Assembly (NCBI GenBank): GCA_003712165.1
Contig: RHLH01000001.1
Location: forward strand, 1 to 64,000
DNA: 64,000 nucleotides
Source: Phycisphaera sp.
Lineage (GTDB): Bacteria; Planctomycetota; Phycisphaerae; Phycisphaerales; UBA1924
Direction of reading: 5' to 3'
The notes under the pieces are model-generated. The model ran no database searches and was not told where the DNA came from. It was given only the letters and a program-made list of their open reading frames with translations. The translations under genes were made by a program, and so were the position numbers. Positions within the stretch are counted from its first letter, which is position 1, and every line of letters starts with the position of its first letter. This document shows, one piece after another, positions 27,311 to 35,786 of the stretch.

Positions 27311-28360
27311 CTATCCGATCAAACGATCGACCTCTTTCAGGTTCTCCGGGTCCTCATCGGCGACCTCGACAACCTCCACCAGACGCCTGATCACGTCATC
27401 AGACGTCACCTGGTCCGCCTCGGCGTTGAAGTTTGTCAACACCCTGTGGCGCAGCACGGGCAACGCAGCCGCCCGCACGTGCTCGATGTCCGCATGCGTC
27501 TGGCCCGCCAGGATCGCCTTCGCCTTGGCCGAGAGGATCAGGTTCTCGCTCGCCCGAGGACCAGCGCCCCAGCCGACGTAGTCCTGAACGACCTGCGGCC
27601 TGTTGTCCGCCTCGCCTGGCTTTGGCTTTCTCGTCGCTCGCACGAGACGGAGCGCGTACCGAATCACATGGTCAGCAACCGGCGCGTGGCGGATCAGCTG
27701 CTGCATTGTCCCGATCTCGTCCGCGCCGATGACCGGATTGATCACGACCTCGGCCTTGGAGGAACTCCGACGAACGATCTCAAGCTCTTCCTGCTCCGTC
27801 GGGTACCCGATCTTGATCTGGTACATGAACCGGTCCAGCTGCGCCTCCGGGAGCGAGTATGTCCCCTCCTGCTCGATCGGGTTCTGAGTCGCAAGCACGA
27901 AGAACGGGCTCGGCAGCAGGTGGATCTGACCACCCGCGGTCACCTGCCCCTCCTGCATCGCCTCAAGCAGCGCCGCCTGCGTCTTGGGAGGCGTGCGGTT
28001 GATCTCGTCTGCAAGAACAACGTTCGCGAAGATCGGGCCGTGGATGAACATCAGCGACCGCTGACCCGTCGTCTTGTCTTCCTGGAACACCTCGGTCCCG
28101 GTGATGTCGCTGGGCATCAGATCGGGCGTGAACTGAATCCTGCTAAAATCCAGGCTCAGCGCCCGTGAGATCGTCGAGATCAGGAGCGTCTTGGCAAGCC
28201 CGGGCACACCCACCACCAGCGCGTGGCCCCGGCTGAAAATGCACTCGAGCATCTGCTCGACCACTTCCTCCTGACCAACCACGATCTTGCCGATCTCGGC
28301 GCGAAGCTTCGTGTGGGCTTCGCTGATGCGTGTCAGGTCGTCGGGCTTGATATCGCTCAT
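27311..28360 (-). CDS. MoxR-family AAA+ ATPase
   Basis: 349 residues. Walker A GVPGLAKT, Walker B VVLADEINRTPPKTQAALLEAM, and sensor 1 ATQNPIEQEGTYSLPEAQLDRF are all present and typical of MoxR proteins, which act as chaperones often with DUF58 and VWA-domain partners. Those partners usually follow directly; here the neighbours downstream are the Rrf2 gene and lysS, so this copy is an orphan. A GGAG-type ribosome site is seen. Confidence 0.9.
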   Translation of the reverse strand: MSDIKPDDLTRISEAHTKLRAEIGKIVVGQEEVVEQMLECIFSRGHALVVGVPGLAKTLLISTISRALSLDFSRIQFTPDLMPSDITGTEVFQEDKTTGQRSLMFIHGPIFANVVLADEINRTPPKTQAALLEAMQEGQVTAGGQIHLLPSPFFVLATQNPIEQEGTYSLPEAQLDRFMYQIKIGYPTEQEELEIVRRSSSKAEVVINPVIGADEIGTMQQLIRHAPVADHVIRYALRLVRATRKPKPGEADNRPQVVQDYVGWGAGPRASENLILSAKAKAILAGQTHADIEHVRAAALPVLRHRVLTNFNAEADQVTSDDVIRRLVEVVEVADEDPENLKEVDRLIG

Positions 28361-28497
28361 CTCTGCTGCTCCGTCAGGCGATGCTCACAAGAGCCCTCTC
28401 CCTCGGGCCCTTCTGCACTGTATAGCTCATACGCCAACCACCTGCATCGGCTGCCCGAATCCGAGGCTCTGCACAGTTTTCTGTATGCGCAATACAA

Positions 28498-28537
28498 ACC
28501 GGACCCAGAGAGCGCCAAAGCACTCTATGGGTCCGGT
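28498..28537. other. Perfect inverted repeat in a gene-free stretch
   Basis: ACCGGACCCA (28498-28507) is repeated inverted as TGGGTCCGGT (28528-28537). The 20-base spacer can extend the stem (AGAG with CTCT, GC with GC). On the minus strand it is followed by GGTTTG. It lies in the 332-bp region 28361-28692 between moxR and the PDZ gene. It may be a terminator, a structured RNA or a protein site. The rest of the stretch shows only a weaker GAAGC/GCTTC repeat (28623-28646). Confidence 0.5.
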
Positions 28538-28664
28538 CTTCTGGCGATTACCCGCTGTGTGCAAATACACACCCACGAGGATCACCGGCATCTGGCCAGG
28601 GGCGCTGGCAGCGGGGAGTCACGAAGCCCGCCGGCCCGATGCTTCAACTTGTCCGGTCTTACTA

Positions 28665-28687
28665 GGAAACGGGCTCGCACCCTTTCC
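28665..28687 (-). terminator. Probable terminator of the sigma/anti-sigma/PDZ operon
   Basis: GGAAA-C-GGG pairs with CCC-TTTCC around a six-base loop with one bulge, 6 bases after the stop of the PDZ gene. T tract poor. Confidence 0.45.
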
Positions 28688-28692
28688 GTTAC

Positions 28693-30336
28693 TCACTCGC
28701 TTTTTTCAAGCTTTCTCATGAGCATGTCGAGCTTCCGCTCAAGCTCGTTTACACGACGCTCAAGCTCCCGGTTGCGGTCGCGCAGCTCATCCCGCTCAGT
28801 TCGCAGCTCAAAGAACTGGTTGTCCAGCTCATCCCGGCGATCCACCCGCTCACGCTCACGCTGAGCAGCCTCACGCTCGATCAGGAACGCCCGGCCCTCG
28901 GGATGCATACGGATCAGCTTCTGGTTGTCGCCCAACTCGTCGAGTTTCAACTCAAGCTTCAGCAGACGCTCCAGATCATTGTCAATATTGAGATCCAGAG
29001 TGATGCCGTGCTCCATGAGCTTCTCGGCGTCCTCGATGGTGAGGCTGTGCGCTAGCCCGTGATCACGGAGCTTCTCGATCTCAGCGATATTGAGCTCGTG
29101 GATGTGCCGCTGCTCGTTGTGCAGGTGCTCCATGTGCTCGTGGAACCGCTCGATCTCGTGCGCGTGGCGTTCTTGCATGTCGCGCTGCTGCTGCTGAGCA
29201 TGCTCGCGGTAGAGCTGCGCATGCTCACGGATCTGCTCGGCGGCTCTGGCAATGTCCTGCTGCTGAAGCTCGAGCTCCTGGAGCCTGCCGTCGCGGATGG
29301 TCAGCGCCCTGATCTTCGCCTCTGCAGCCTGGTCGCGTGCGATCTCGAGCGCCCGCTCGATCTCCTCGCGGACCTCGGGTGAAAGCTCGGCGTGCCCCTC
29401 GGGGAACTCAAAGTCGAAATCGGCGAACGGTTCGAACCCCTCGCCTTCGGGGAAGATAAATTCCTCGTCGTCGCCCCAGAACTCGAACTGGCCCTCCGGC
29501 GCATCGGGCCTCGCAACGAAACCTCGAAGCACGTTCCCGCCGAGCGCGATCCTGTCGTACTCAGCGAGCTTGACGCGGAGCTTCTTCTTCAGGATGTCGC
29601 CGTCGTCGTCCTCGCGGAGCACAATGACCTCGAGCTTGTCGCCCGGCTCTTTCTCTTCGAGCACCTCAACGAGCACGCTGCGCTCATCGATGAACTCGCC
29701 GCCGGCCTCGATGATGATGTCGCCCGACTTGATGCCGGCCTTCGAGGCCGGGAGCCCCTTGCGGACCTCGATCACGTAGATGCCCTCGCCCTCATCGAGA
29801 TCGAACTTCTGGCGGAGCTTGTCGTTCACCTCGTCGTGGGTGATCCCGACCATGACCCTGGGAGGACCATCGCCGCCCCACGTGACCTTGCCGTCGTCGT
29901 AGAAGATGTTGCCCGGGACGTCAGGGACATCCACCCACTGAATCGGCGCGGGCGAGTCAACCTTGAACCTGTTCTGGCCCGGGAACACCGTCCTGCTGTT
30001 GGTCACCGCGAGAGGCGTCCTAACTCCAAACCCGGCCGACATCGTCGGGATATCGACAACAATCGGGTCGCCGTCGCGGTGGATGACCACAAAGCCGCCC
30101 TCTTGATCAAGTTCGCAGAGCTCGGGATCGACCTTCTCGCCATCGACCACAACTTTGTACAGCTTGCCGTCCTCGATCTTGATCTCATACGCACCATCGT
30201 CGTTCGTCACAATCACGGTGGTCGTGGATTTCGTCTTGGGTTCTGTCTTCGTCGCGAACTGAGCCGAGGCGGCTGTCGCGAGGCCCGCGGCGCCGATCAG
30301 CGCAACGGCCAGTTTCGTCTGAAGTGTGTGTCGCAT
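28693..30336 (-). CDS. Secreted PDZ-domain protein with His-rich coiled coil
   Basis: 547 residues. The second in-frame ATG (30336) is chosen because AGGAG lies seven bases upstream; the first ATG (30342) is only one base from it. A signal peptide ends in ASAQ. A beta-rich region (about 35-155) precedes a PDZ domain (about 161-256, GLPASKAGIKSGDIIIEAGG), as in HtrA/DegS proteins but with no protease domain. An acidic, Phe-rich linker (280-318) follows, then a long coiled coil (about 320-545) with about a dozen His between residues 372 and 430. It is the third gene after an ECF sigma factor and its likely anti-sigma factor, so it may sense or buffer envelope stress or metal. That role is inference. 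Confidence 0.8.
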   Translation of the reverse strand: MRHTLQTKLAVALIGAAGLATAASAQFATKTEPKTKSTTTVIVTNDDGAYEIKIEDGKLYKVVVDGEKVDPELCELDQEGGFVVIHRDGDPIVVDIPTMSAGFGVRTPLAVTNSRTVFPGQNRFKVDSPAPIQWVDVPDVPGNIFYDDGKVTWGGDGPPRVMVGITHDEVNDKLRQKFDLDEGEGIYVIEVRKGLPASKAGIKSGDIIIEAGGEFIDERSVLVEVLEEKEPGDKLEVIVLREDDDGDILKKKLRVKLAEYDRIALGGNVLRGFVARPDAPEGQFEFWGDDEEFIFPEGEGFEPFADFDFEFPEGHAELSPEVREEIERALEIARDQAAEAKIRALTIRDGRLQELELQQQDIARAAEQIREHAQLYREHAQQQQRDMQERHAHEIERFHEHMEHLHNEQRHIHELNIAEIEKLRDHGLAHSLTIEDAEKLMEHGITLDLNIDNDLERLLKLELKLDELGDNQKLIRMHPEGRAFLIEREAAQRERERVDRRDELDNQFFELRTERDELRDRNRELERRVNELERKLDMLMRKLEKSE

Positions 30337-30401
30337 CGACATTCTCCTGTGTGTTCAATCACCGCGCGCCGCGGCGCACTCGTTCTGGTGTGTGTCTTTC
30401 C

Positions 30402-31067
30402 TTACCAGCTCTGCGGCTGGCGCGCGGGCTTCGGGAGCGCCGCGGGAACAATCTGCGATTTACCCGACTCGGTCTGCACCTCGCGGAACACGTTGTGCAC
30501 CGTCGTGCGCTCGATAATCGGGCGGATATAGAGCACCTCGTAACCCGACCCGTCCGCCAGGGGCTGCTTCTCAAGCACGATGCCCGAGGGAAGCTCGCCG
30601 ATCACGGTGCCCGACTCCTTGCCGAGGTCCAGGTACTGCTGAAGCGCATCGCTCGCGTTGGTCGCGACTGCGCCGCCAAGGTTCCCAGTCATTGTGCCAG
30701 AGTTCGCATCACCAACGATCAGCGGATCACCGGGCCTCAGCCCGATCGACCACGCGACCGCGACCAACGCCGCGACCGCCCAGCCGCCCCACACGCCGAC
30801 GAAACGCATCCGACCCGCGGGCGTCACCTTCGGGTGAAGGTGCGAAGGGAACTCGACCCGGCTTGCGATATCGCCAGCCTCTTCCACGTACTCGATCGTC
30901 TCGCGACGGAGTTCCTGCAACTCCGCGATCTCGGCGAAGACCGTCTGGTCGTCGCCCGCCAGCTCGCGGATCTCTTCCCAATCCTGGCTCGTTGCCTCGC
31001 CGTCGACCACCCGCCCGATCAGGACGTCGCGCCGATCGGTCGGCTCTGGGCGCACCTGGTCGTTCAT
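30402..31067 (-). CDS. Putative membrane-bound anti-sigma factor
   Basis: 221 residues, starting in an ATGA overlap with the sigma factor gene. The N-terminal ~85 residues are acidic and helical, as in anti-sigma domains (DGEATSQDWEEIRELAGDD). One transmembrane segment lies at about 88-108. The C-terminal ~110 residues would be outside the cytoplasm, with a conserved-looking strand region ending VLYIRPIIERTTVHNVF. The HxxxCxxC zinc motif of ZAS anti-sigma factors is absent. The call rests on position and topology. Confidence 0.72.
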   Translation of the reverse strand: MNDQVRPEPTDRRDVLIGRVVDGEATSQDWEEIRELAGDDQTVFAEIAELQELRRETIEYVEEAGDIASRVEFPSHLHPKVTPAGRMRFVGVWGGWAVAALVAVAWSIGLRPGDPLIVGDANSGTMTGNLGGAVATNASDALQQYLDLGKESGTVIGELPSGIVLEKQPLADGSGYEVLYIRPIIERTTVHNVFREVQTESGKSQIVPAALPKPARQPQSW

Positions 31068-31654
31068 GATTCACTCCTCGCGACAGCTTCTACCATCGCC
31101 GCTCTTTCTTTCGCCGGCTTCTGCGCCAGCTCTCTCAGCATCCGTCGGCCCCTGGCGATCCGTGTCTCGACGGTCGTCTCAGGCAAACCCGTCACGTCGC
31201 TGATCTGCTTATGACTCATCCCGCGTGCGCACCTCAACAGCACGCACTCGCGGTAGTTCTCGGGCAGCTGATCGATCAACAGCCCGAGCTTCCTCGCTCG
31301 CGCCTGCCGCTCCTTGCACTCACGCGTCGTCAGATCGCTCACGCTCTCGCTGGCAACGTCGGGCCTGACCAGCCTGAGCAGCCCGCGACGACGCGTCTGC
31401 TTCCGGCCCGTCGCACGAGCCGTGTTAACCGCGATCATCCGAAGCCAAGGCTTCAGTGCCGAGGGGTCATCGAGCTGGCTGATCTTCTGTACCACCGAAA
31501 GTGCGACCTCCTGAAGCAGATCCTCGAGATCCGTCTGCCTTGGTTTGTGCGCAAGCAGGACCGCGGCGATCCACCTCCGGTGAGCCACCCAGATCTGCTC
31601 CGCGGCAGCTGCGTCTCCCGCCGCTGCCCGGCGTACAAGATCCGACTCCTCCAC
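31064..31654 (-). CDS. RNA polymerase ECF-type sigma factor
   Basis: 196 residues from the GTG at 31654, which has GGAGGG five bases upstream; the frame extends 22 codons further without a site. Region 2 (about 10-85) shows DLEDLLQEVALSVVQKI and WLRMIAVNTARATGRK. Region 4 (about 130-185) shows LPENYRECVLLR and the HTH GMSHKQISDVTGLPETTVETRIARGR. It is the first gene of a three-gene operon with a membrane anti-sigma factor and a secreted PDZ protein. Its target promoters are not known; autoregulation is likely for such systems. Confidence 0.88.
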   Translation of the reverse strand: MEESDLVRRAAAGDAAAAEQIWVAHRRWIAAVLLAHKPRQTDLEDLLQEVALSVVQKISQLDDPSALKPWLRMIAVNTARATGRKQTRRRGLLRLVRPDVASESVSDLTTRECKERQARARKLGLLIDQLPENYRECVLLRCARGMSHKQISDVTGLPETTVETRIARGRRMLRELAQKPAKERAAMVEAVARSES

Positions 31655-31882
31655 GCCAACCCTCCGGTTCAATCGGCCTGCTTCACACACCCGGATGCGC
31701 CACCCGGCACGCCCCGTCACACCTCAGGCATAACCTGTTGCAGGTTCTGACGGTTCTACCGCCAGATCGCCCCCAGATGGCACCAAACAGCACCGAATAA
31801 CCACAGAACGACCCACCAAACCCCCAAGAGAACACCCATCAGATCCCCGCTCGACCAATTCGGCCTGCTCGACGAGGCAACC

Positions 31883-32857
31883 ATGCCCCTCGGCGACCAC
31901 CTCGATGAGCTCCGCAAACGGCTCATGGTCGCCATCCTGGGCCTAATCCCCTTCCTCATCTTCTCAATCATCGTCGGCCGATCCGTCCTGGCCTTCCTCA
32001 CGGTCCCGGTCCGGCACGCCCTGATCGAGGCGGGCCTCCAGCCAAGGCTGCAGGCCACAAGCCCCGTCGAGGTCTTCGCCAGCTACATGAAGGTCGTCCT
32101 GCTGATGACCATCCTGCTGGGCAGCTGGTGGATTCTCATCCAGCTCTGGCGTTTCATCAGCCCGGGCCTCTACAAGCAGGAACGACGGTTCGTCTACCTG
32201 CTCGTGCCAATGAGTTTCGTGCTCACCACGCTGGGCACCATCTTCATGTACTACGTGATGCTCCCCGTGGTCCTCGCCTTCTTTATCAACTTCGGATCCA
32301 CACTCGGCGTCGGCGACATCACCACAACACCGACCATCGCCGACGTCCCCGCCGAGGTTGTCCAGAGCCTGCCCACAATCCCCGTGCTCGACGGCGACCC
32401 GCCCAACCCGCAGGTGGGTCAGAAGTGGTTCAACTCGCGTCTCATGCAGGAACGCATCTGCATCGCGCTAGACAGCACTGGCGCACCCCAAATCGTTGGC
32501 TCGTTCTACGAAAGCACAAGCGGTGTCAGCCAAGACTACCGGCTCACCGAGTACATCAAACTCGTGCTGACCTTCGCGATCGGGTTCGCGGTCGGTTTCC
32601 AGATGCCCGTCGTTGTCCTGCTGCTCGGCTGGGCAGGGATCATCGACCGCAAGTCGATGGCCGGCTACCGCAAGTACATCCTGATGGGCTGCTGCGTCCT
32701 GGGCGCGTTCCTCACGCCCGCGGACCCGGTGTCGATGTTCCTGCTCGCCGGTCCGCTCTACCTGCTGTTCGAGCTGGGCCTTGTGCTGCTGATCGTCATG
32801 CCAGCCGACGCCGTCGCCCGAGGGTTCAGGCGCAGCAAACCGGACGACTCCGAGTGA
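31883..32857 (+). CDS. tatC: Sec-independent protein translocase TatC
   Basis: 324 residues. Receptor for twin-arginine signal peptides in the inner membrane. The N-terminus MPLGDHLDELRKRL matches the cytoplasmic E-L-R-x-R motif; PGLYKQERR holds the conserved Glu100; TPADPVSM is the usual loop before the last helices. Six membrane segments can be placed (about 15-33, 70-90, 104-135, 223-250, 263-279, 286-307). The second periplasmic loop is enlarged by about 70 residues (145-219) relative to E. coli TatC. The frame is open upstream of the ATG without another usable start. Its stop overlaps the tadA start. Confidence 0.92.
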   Translation: MPLGDHLDELRKRLMVAILGLIPFLIFSIIVGRSVLAFLTVPVRHALIEAGLQPRLQATSPVEVFASYMKVVLLMTILLGSWWILIQLWRFISPGLYKQERRFVYLLVPMSFVLTTLGTIFMYYVMLPVVLAFFINFGSTLGVGDITTTPTIADVPAEVVQSLPTIPVLDGDPPNPQVGQKWFNSRLMQERICIALDSTGAPQIVGSFYESTSGVSQDYRLTEYIKLVLTFAIGFAVGFQMPVVVLLLGWAGIIDRKSMAGYRKYILMGCCVLGAFLTPADPVSMFLLAGPLYLLFELGLVLLIVMPADAVARGFRRSKPDDSE

Positions 32858-33354
32858 CCGACCAACCGCAACCAACCGACACCGATCTGGCCGACACCGA
32901 TCTGGCGATGATGCGCCGCGCGCTCGAGCTCGCACGCGAGGCCGAGGCCGTCGGCGAGGTCCCCGTCGGCGCGGTGGTCTGGGAGACCAAAACCGGGGCG
33001 ATCCTGGGTGAGGGCCGCAACCGCCGTGAAGAGGACCGATCCCCGACCGCCCACGCCGAGCTGATCGCCATCCAGGCCGCGTGCGAGGCCGAGGGCGACT
33101 GGCGGCTCAACCACTGCTCACTCGCCGTCACGCTCGAACCCTGCCCCATGTGTGCGGGTCTGATCGTCAATGCCCGGATCGGCAGGGTGCTCTACGGCGC
33201 CGACGACCCCAAGGCCGGCGCGTGCCGGAGCCTCTTCGAACTCACGACCGATCCCCGCCTCAACCACCGCGTGAAGCTCATCCCCGGCGTGCTGGGCGAG
33301 GAAGCGGGCCAGCTGCTGACCGAGTTCTTCCGAGCCCGCCGGCGTAACTCGTGA
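32854..33354 (+). CDS. tadA: tRNA-specific adenosine-34 deaminase
   Basis: 166 residues from a GTG that overlaps the tatC stop (GTGA). Converts A34 to inosine in tRNA(Arg). The zinc site is complete: His67 and catalytic Glu69 in HAE, Cys97 and Cys100 in EPCPMC. GEVPVGAV and RIGRVLYGADDPKAGA are typical of TadA. The N-terminal ~18 residues are a TD-rich extension (PTDTDLADTDLA) not usual in the family. Translational coupling to tatC is unusual. Confidence 0.92.
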   Translation: MTDQPQPTDTDLADTDLAMMRRALELAREAEAVGEVPVGAVVWETKTGAILGEGRNRREEDRSPTAHAELIAIQAACEAEGDWRLNHCSLAVTLEPCPMCAGLIVNARIGRVLYGADDPKAGACRSLFELTTDPRLNHRVKLIPGVLGEEAGQLLTEFFRARRRNS

Positions 33355-33569
33355 GTGGACCACACTTTGGCCACCCTGATAACGATCCGTTTCGGATTGT
33401 GAAGTTAGGGGTACCTGAATCCGGGTATTTCAGTGCCGATCTCGAATTCTCCCCTGGTCGTTCACACCGCAGATTGAGATTTGATCTCAGAGCGAGACAA
33501 CCGAAGGCGTGTCTTTCTTACTCAGAGATGTATAGATATCAATCATCTCAGTAATAAGCCGTGTCGCTT

Positions 33570-33578
33570 TGTGGAGAA
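33570..33578 (-). other. DnaA-box-like site (one mismatch)
   Basis: TGTGGAGAA on the plus strand, against TGTGGATAA for a box on the minus strand. Part of the candidate origin. Confidence 0.4.
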
Positions 33579-33589
33579 CCGAGTAGGAC

Positions 33590-33598
33590 TGTGGACAA
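33590..33598 (-). other. DnaA-box-like site (one mismatch)
   Basis: TGTGGACAA on the plus strand, one base from the consensus. It lies 20 bp after the preceding box in the same orientation, about two helical turns. Confidence 0.45.
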
Positions 33599-33770
33599 CA
33601 CGCACGAGCAGCAGGGTTTACAAGAGCTTGCGAATCCATTGGAATCTGTCGGCTGAGTGTTAATCGCGCTCGCATCACACCAGCGCACTGTCGGTCAGAG
33701 GCCCGGCGCGACCCGGCTGGCTGTCAGAAACGTCAGTCCAGCCGAGCGCCAGCGACGGCATACGCACCAC

Positions 33771-33779
33771 TTATCCACA
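33771..33779 (+). other. DnaA box TTATCCACA (perfect)
   Basis: Exact consensus box in the candidate origin, in the orientation opposite to the two boxes about 180 bp to the left. Confidence 0.6.
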
Positions 33780-33854
33780 ACTCTGTGTCGATTGCTACAA
33801 CAGCGACCACCAGCTAGTTTGATCGTGTTTTGATCATGTTGTGTACGCATCTGG

Positions 33855-34403
33855 TCAGCCTCGTGTCCCCGCTTTGAGGACTTGTCTCGCCCGGGCCCGG
33901 ACCGAGGCCGCCGGGTCATTCTCTCGGGCGTCCTCAAGCATGTCTATCGCCTGGTCGTGGTATCTGGGGTGTGCCCGGGCCAGATCTGCGTAGCCGCTGA
34001 GTGCCCACGCGCGGACGAACTTCTGCTCGATCGTCAGGCACGCCGAGAGCCACCGCTCGATCCGTCTCGCGTGCCCGCTCGGCACGGGCACCGCGGGCAT
34101 GCACTGGAGTAGGTGCAGCTTCGCGCCCCACTCAGTGAGACCCGGAGCCAGCGCGTACCACCTGTCTGTCTGGTCCGCGTTCATGCTCGCGCCGGCTTCG
34201 ATGTGGTGCTTGACGAGCCACGTCGCGCCGACCTCGCACTCCGGCTCGCCCGAGAGCGCGATAAGCCTGCCGAGAAAGCCACGCGAGTTCGCGTGCGCCT
34301 CGTAGGTATCTGTGATCCCGGCGGCGGACTTGCCGTCCCAATTCAGGATGTCATCGCGCAGCGCCACCGATTGCTTATACAACACACCCGCCAATGCGTT
34401 CAA
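33855..34403 (-). CDS. Hypothetical protein, helical (HEAT-like)
   Basis: 182 residues from a TTG at 34403; start uncertain, with a GTG six codons in as an alternative and no clear Shine-Dalgarno sequence. The chain is alpha-helical, with two repeated units near the C-terminus (WLSACLTIEQKFVRAWALSGYADLA, then IDMLEDARENDPAASVRARARQVL) that look like HEAT repeats. No signal peptide or membrane segment. It follows dnaA by 18 bases on the same strand, so is probably cotranscribed with it, and it borders the candidate origin. Function unknown. Confidence 0.65.
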   Translation of the reverse strand: MNALAGVLYKQSVALRDDILNWDGKSAAGITDTYEAHANSRGFLGRLIALSGEPECEVGATWLVKHHIEAGASMNADQTDRWYALAPGLTEWGAKLHLLQCMPAVPVPSGHARRIERWLSACLTIEQKFVRAWALSGYADLARAHPRYHDQAIDMLEDARENDPAASVRARARQVLKAGTRG

Positions 34404-34421
34404 GCTGTCATGAAATGAGCA

Positions 34422-35786
34422 TTACTGTCCGGAACGGAGCTTCGACTCGAGCGACTCGAGCGCCTGGGCGATCTCGGACTCGAGCCCCTGGCGGTCGCCG
34501 ATCGTGCGGATCGCGTGCAGCACGGTCGTGTGGTCACGCCCGCCGAAGTAGCCGCCGATCTCTTCGAGTGAATGTCTCGTGTGCTCGCGCGCCAGGTACA
34601 TGCAGATTTGCCTGGGCAGCGCGATCGTGCGCGTCCGCTTGCGCGACTGAAGATCCGCGAGCCTTACCCCGAAGTAGTCCGTCACGTGCGCAACGATCTG
34701 CTCGATCGTCACGGGCTTGAACGCCTGCGTCGGATCCTCGCCCAGCGCGAGCCTTGCCAGTTCGAGCGTCACCGGGTTGTTGTCCACCGCGGCGTAGAGC
34801 TGGATCGTCGTGAGCGCCCCCTCGAGCTCACGCACGTTCGTCTCGATACGCGTCGCAACAAGCTCAGCCACGCTCTCGGGGATCTCGAGCCCGCGCATCC
34901 GCGCCTTCTCTTTGACGATTTCCAATCGCGTCTCGAAGCCGGGCTTGGCGATGTGCGTCACGAGCCCCCACTTGAACCGGCTGACCAGTCTTTCCTCGAG
35001 ATCTGGGATCTGCTCCGGCGGCAGATCGGAACTCAGGATGATCTGCTTGTCCTGCTGGTACAGGCTGTTGAACGTGTGGAAGAACTCTTCCTGCGTCCGG
35101 TCCCGCTTGGCCAGGAACTGGATGTCGTCGATCACCAGCACGTCGAGATCACGGAACTGGTTGCGGAACTCAGCCATCCGGCCCGCGGCGACGTCCTCCA
35201 TGAACCTCGTCATGAAGTGCTCGCACGACGTGAAGAAGATCCTTGCGTCCGGGTTGTTCGCGCGGATGCGAAGGCAGATCGCCTGCAGGAGGTGCGTCTT
35301 GCCGAGCCCGACATCGCCGTGCACGAAGTACGGGTTGTACGCCTTGCCCGGGTTCTCGGCGACAGCGCACGCCGCGGCGTGCGCGAGCCTGTTGTCGGGC
35401 CCGACGACGTAGTGCTGGAACGTGTAATCGGGGCTCAAAGGCAGCGTGCCGTCGCCGTTGACGAGCTTCGACTGGCGCGCCGGGTGCTCGACGGGTCTGC
35501 GGCTCTGCTCCTCCTCGGTGCCGGGCCTCTCGACCTCATCACCCGCAGCGACGAAGCGCGAGGTTACAAGCCTGCTCGTCACGGTGCGCAGCGCATCGTC
35601 GAACGCGTCCGAGCACGTGCGCTCCAGGTAGTCCCTGTACGTGGGCGAGGGCGCAACGATGGTGACCACACCGCCCTCGAGACCGCTCGGTTCGAGCGTG
35701 TTGAACCAATGCCGACAGATCGTCGGATGAGTCTTTCTCAGGAGTACAAGCGCATCGTCCCAGATCGCCATATCTGGTGTCGCCAT
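34422..35786 (-). CDS. dnaA: Chromosomal replication initiator protein DnaA
   Basis: 454 residues from ATG 35786, with GAAGAGG upstream; the frame runs 19 codons further. Domain I (about 1-85, TICRHWFNTLEP) is followed by a short linker and the AAA+ domain III with Walker A GDVGLGKTHLL, Walker B VLVIDDIQFL and sensor SSDLPPEQIPDLEERLVSRFKWGL. Domain IV carries the DnaA-box-binding signature, ending GGRDHTTVLHAI. The downstream partner in many genomes, dnaN, is not adjacent. No DnaA box is evident in the 250 bp before the start. Confidence 0.96.
   Translation of the reverse strand: MATPDMAIWDDALVLLRKTHPTICRHWFNTLEPSGLEGGVVTIVAPSPTYRDYLERTCSDAFDDALRTVTSRLVTSRFVAAGDEVERPGTEEEQSRRPVEHPARQSKLVNGDGTLPLSPDYTFQHYVVGPDNRLAHAAACAVAENPGKAYNPYFVHGDVGLGKTHLLQAICLRIRANNPDARIFFTSCEHFMTRFMEDVAAGRMAEFRNQFRDLDVLVIDDIQFLAKRDRTQEEFFHTFNSLYQQDKQIILSSDLPPEQIPDLEERLVSRFKWGLVTHIAKPGFETRLEIVKEKARMRGLEIPESVAELVATRIETNVRELEGALTTIQLYAAVDNNPVTLELARLALGEDPTQAFKPVTIEQIVAHVTDYFGVRLADLQSRKRTRTIALPRQICMYLAREHTRHSLEEIGGYFGGRDHTTVLHAIRTIGDRQGLESEIAQALESLESKLRSGQ

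Larger units (their letters stand above)
33355..33854. other. Candidate replication origin (oriC) region
   Basis: A 500-bp gene-free stretch in an otherwise compact region, one gene away from dnaA. It holds one perfect DnaA box and two one-mismatch boxes within 210 bp, and a locally AT-rich part (about 33510-33560, TGTATAGATATCAATCATC) that could be the unwinding element. Small open frames here have no ribosome sites and no coding look. The origin call is inference from these signals and from dnaA nearby. Confidence 0.55.

Noticed and set aside
29420..29445. tRNA T-loop-like GGTTCGAACCCC
   Set aside because: It lies within the coding frame of the PDZ gene (FEPFADF region) and no cloverleaf can be drawn.
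33351..33663. Two short plus-strand frames in the candidate origin
   Set aside because: No ribosome sites, no recognisable product, and they lie in the stretch with DnaA boxes.
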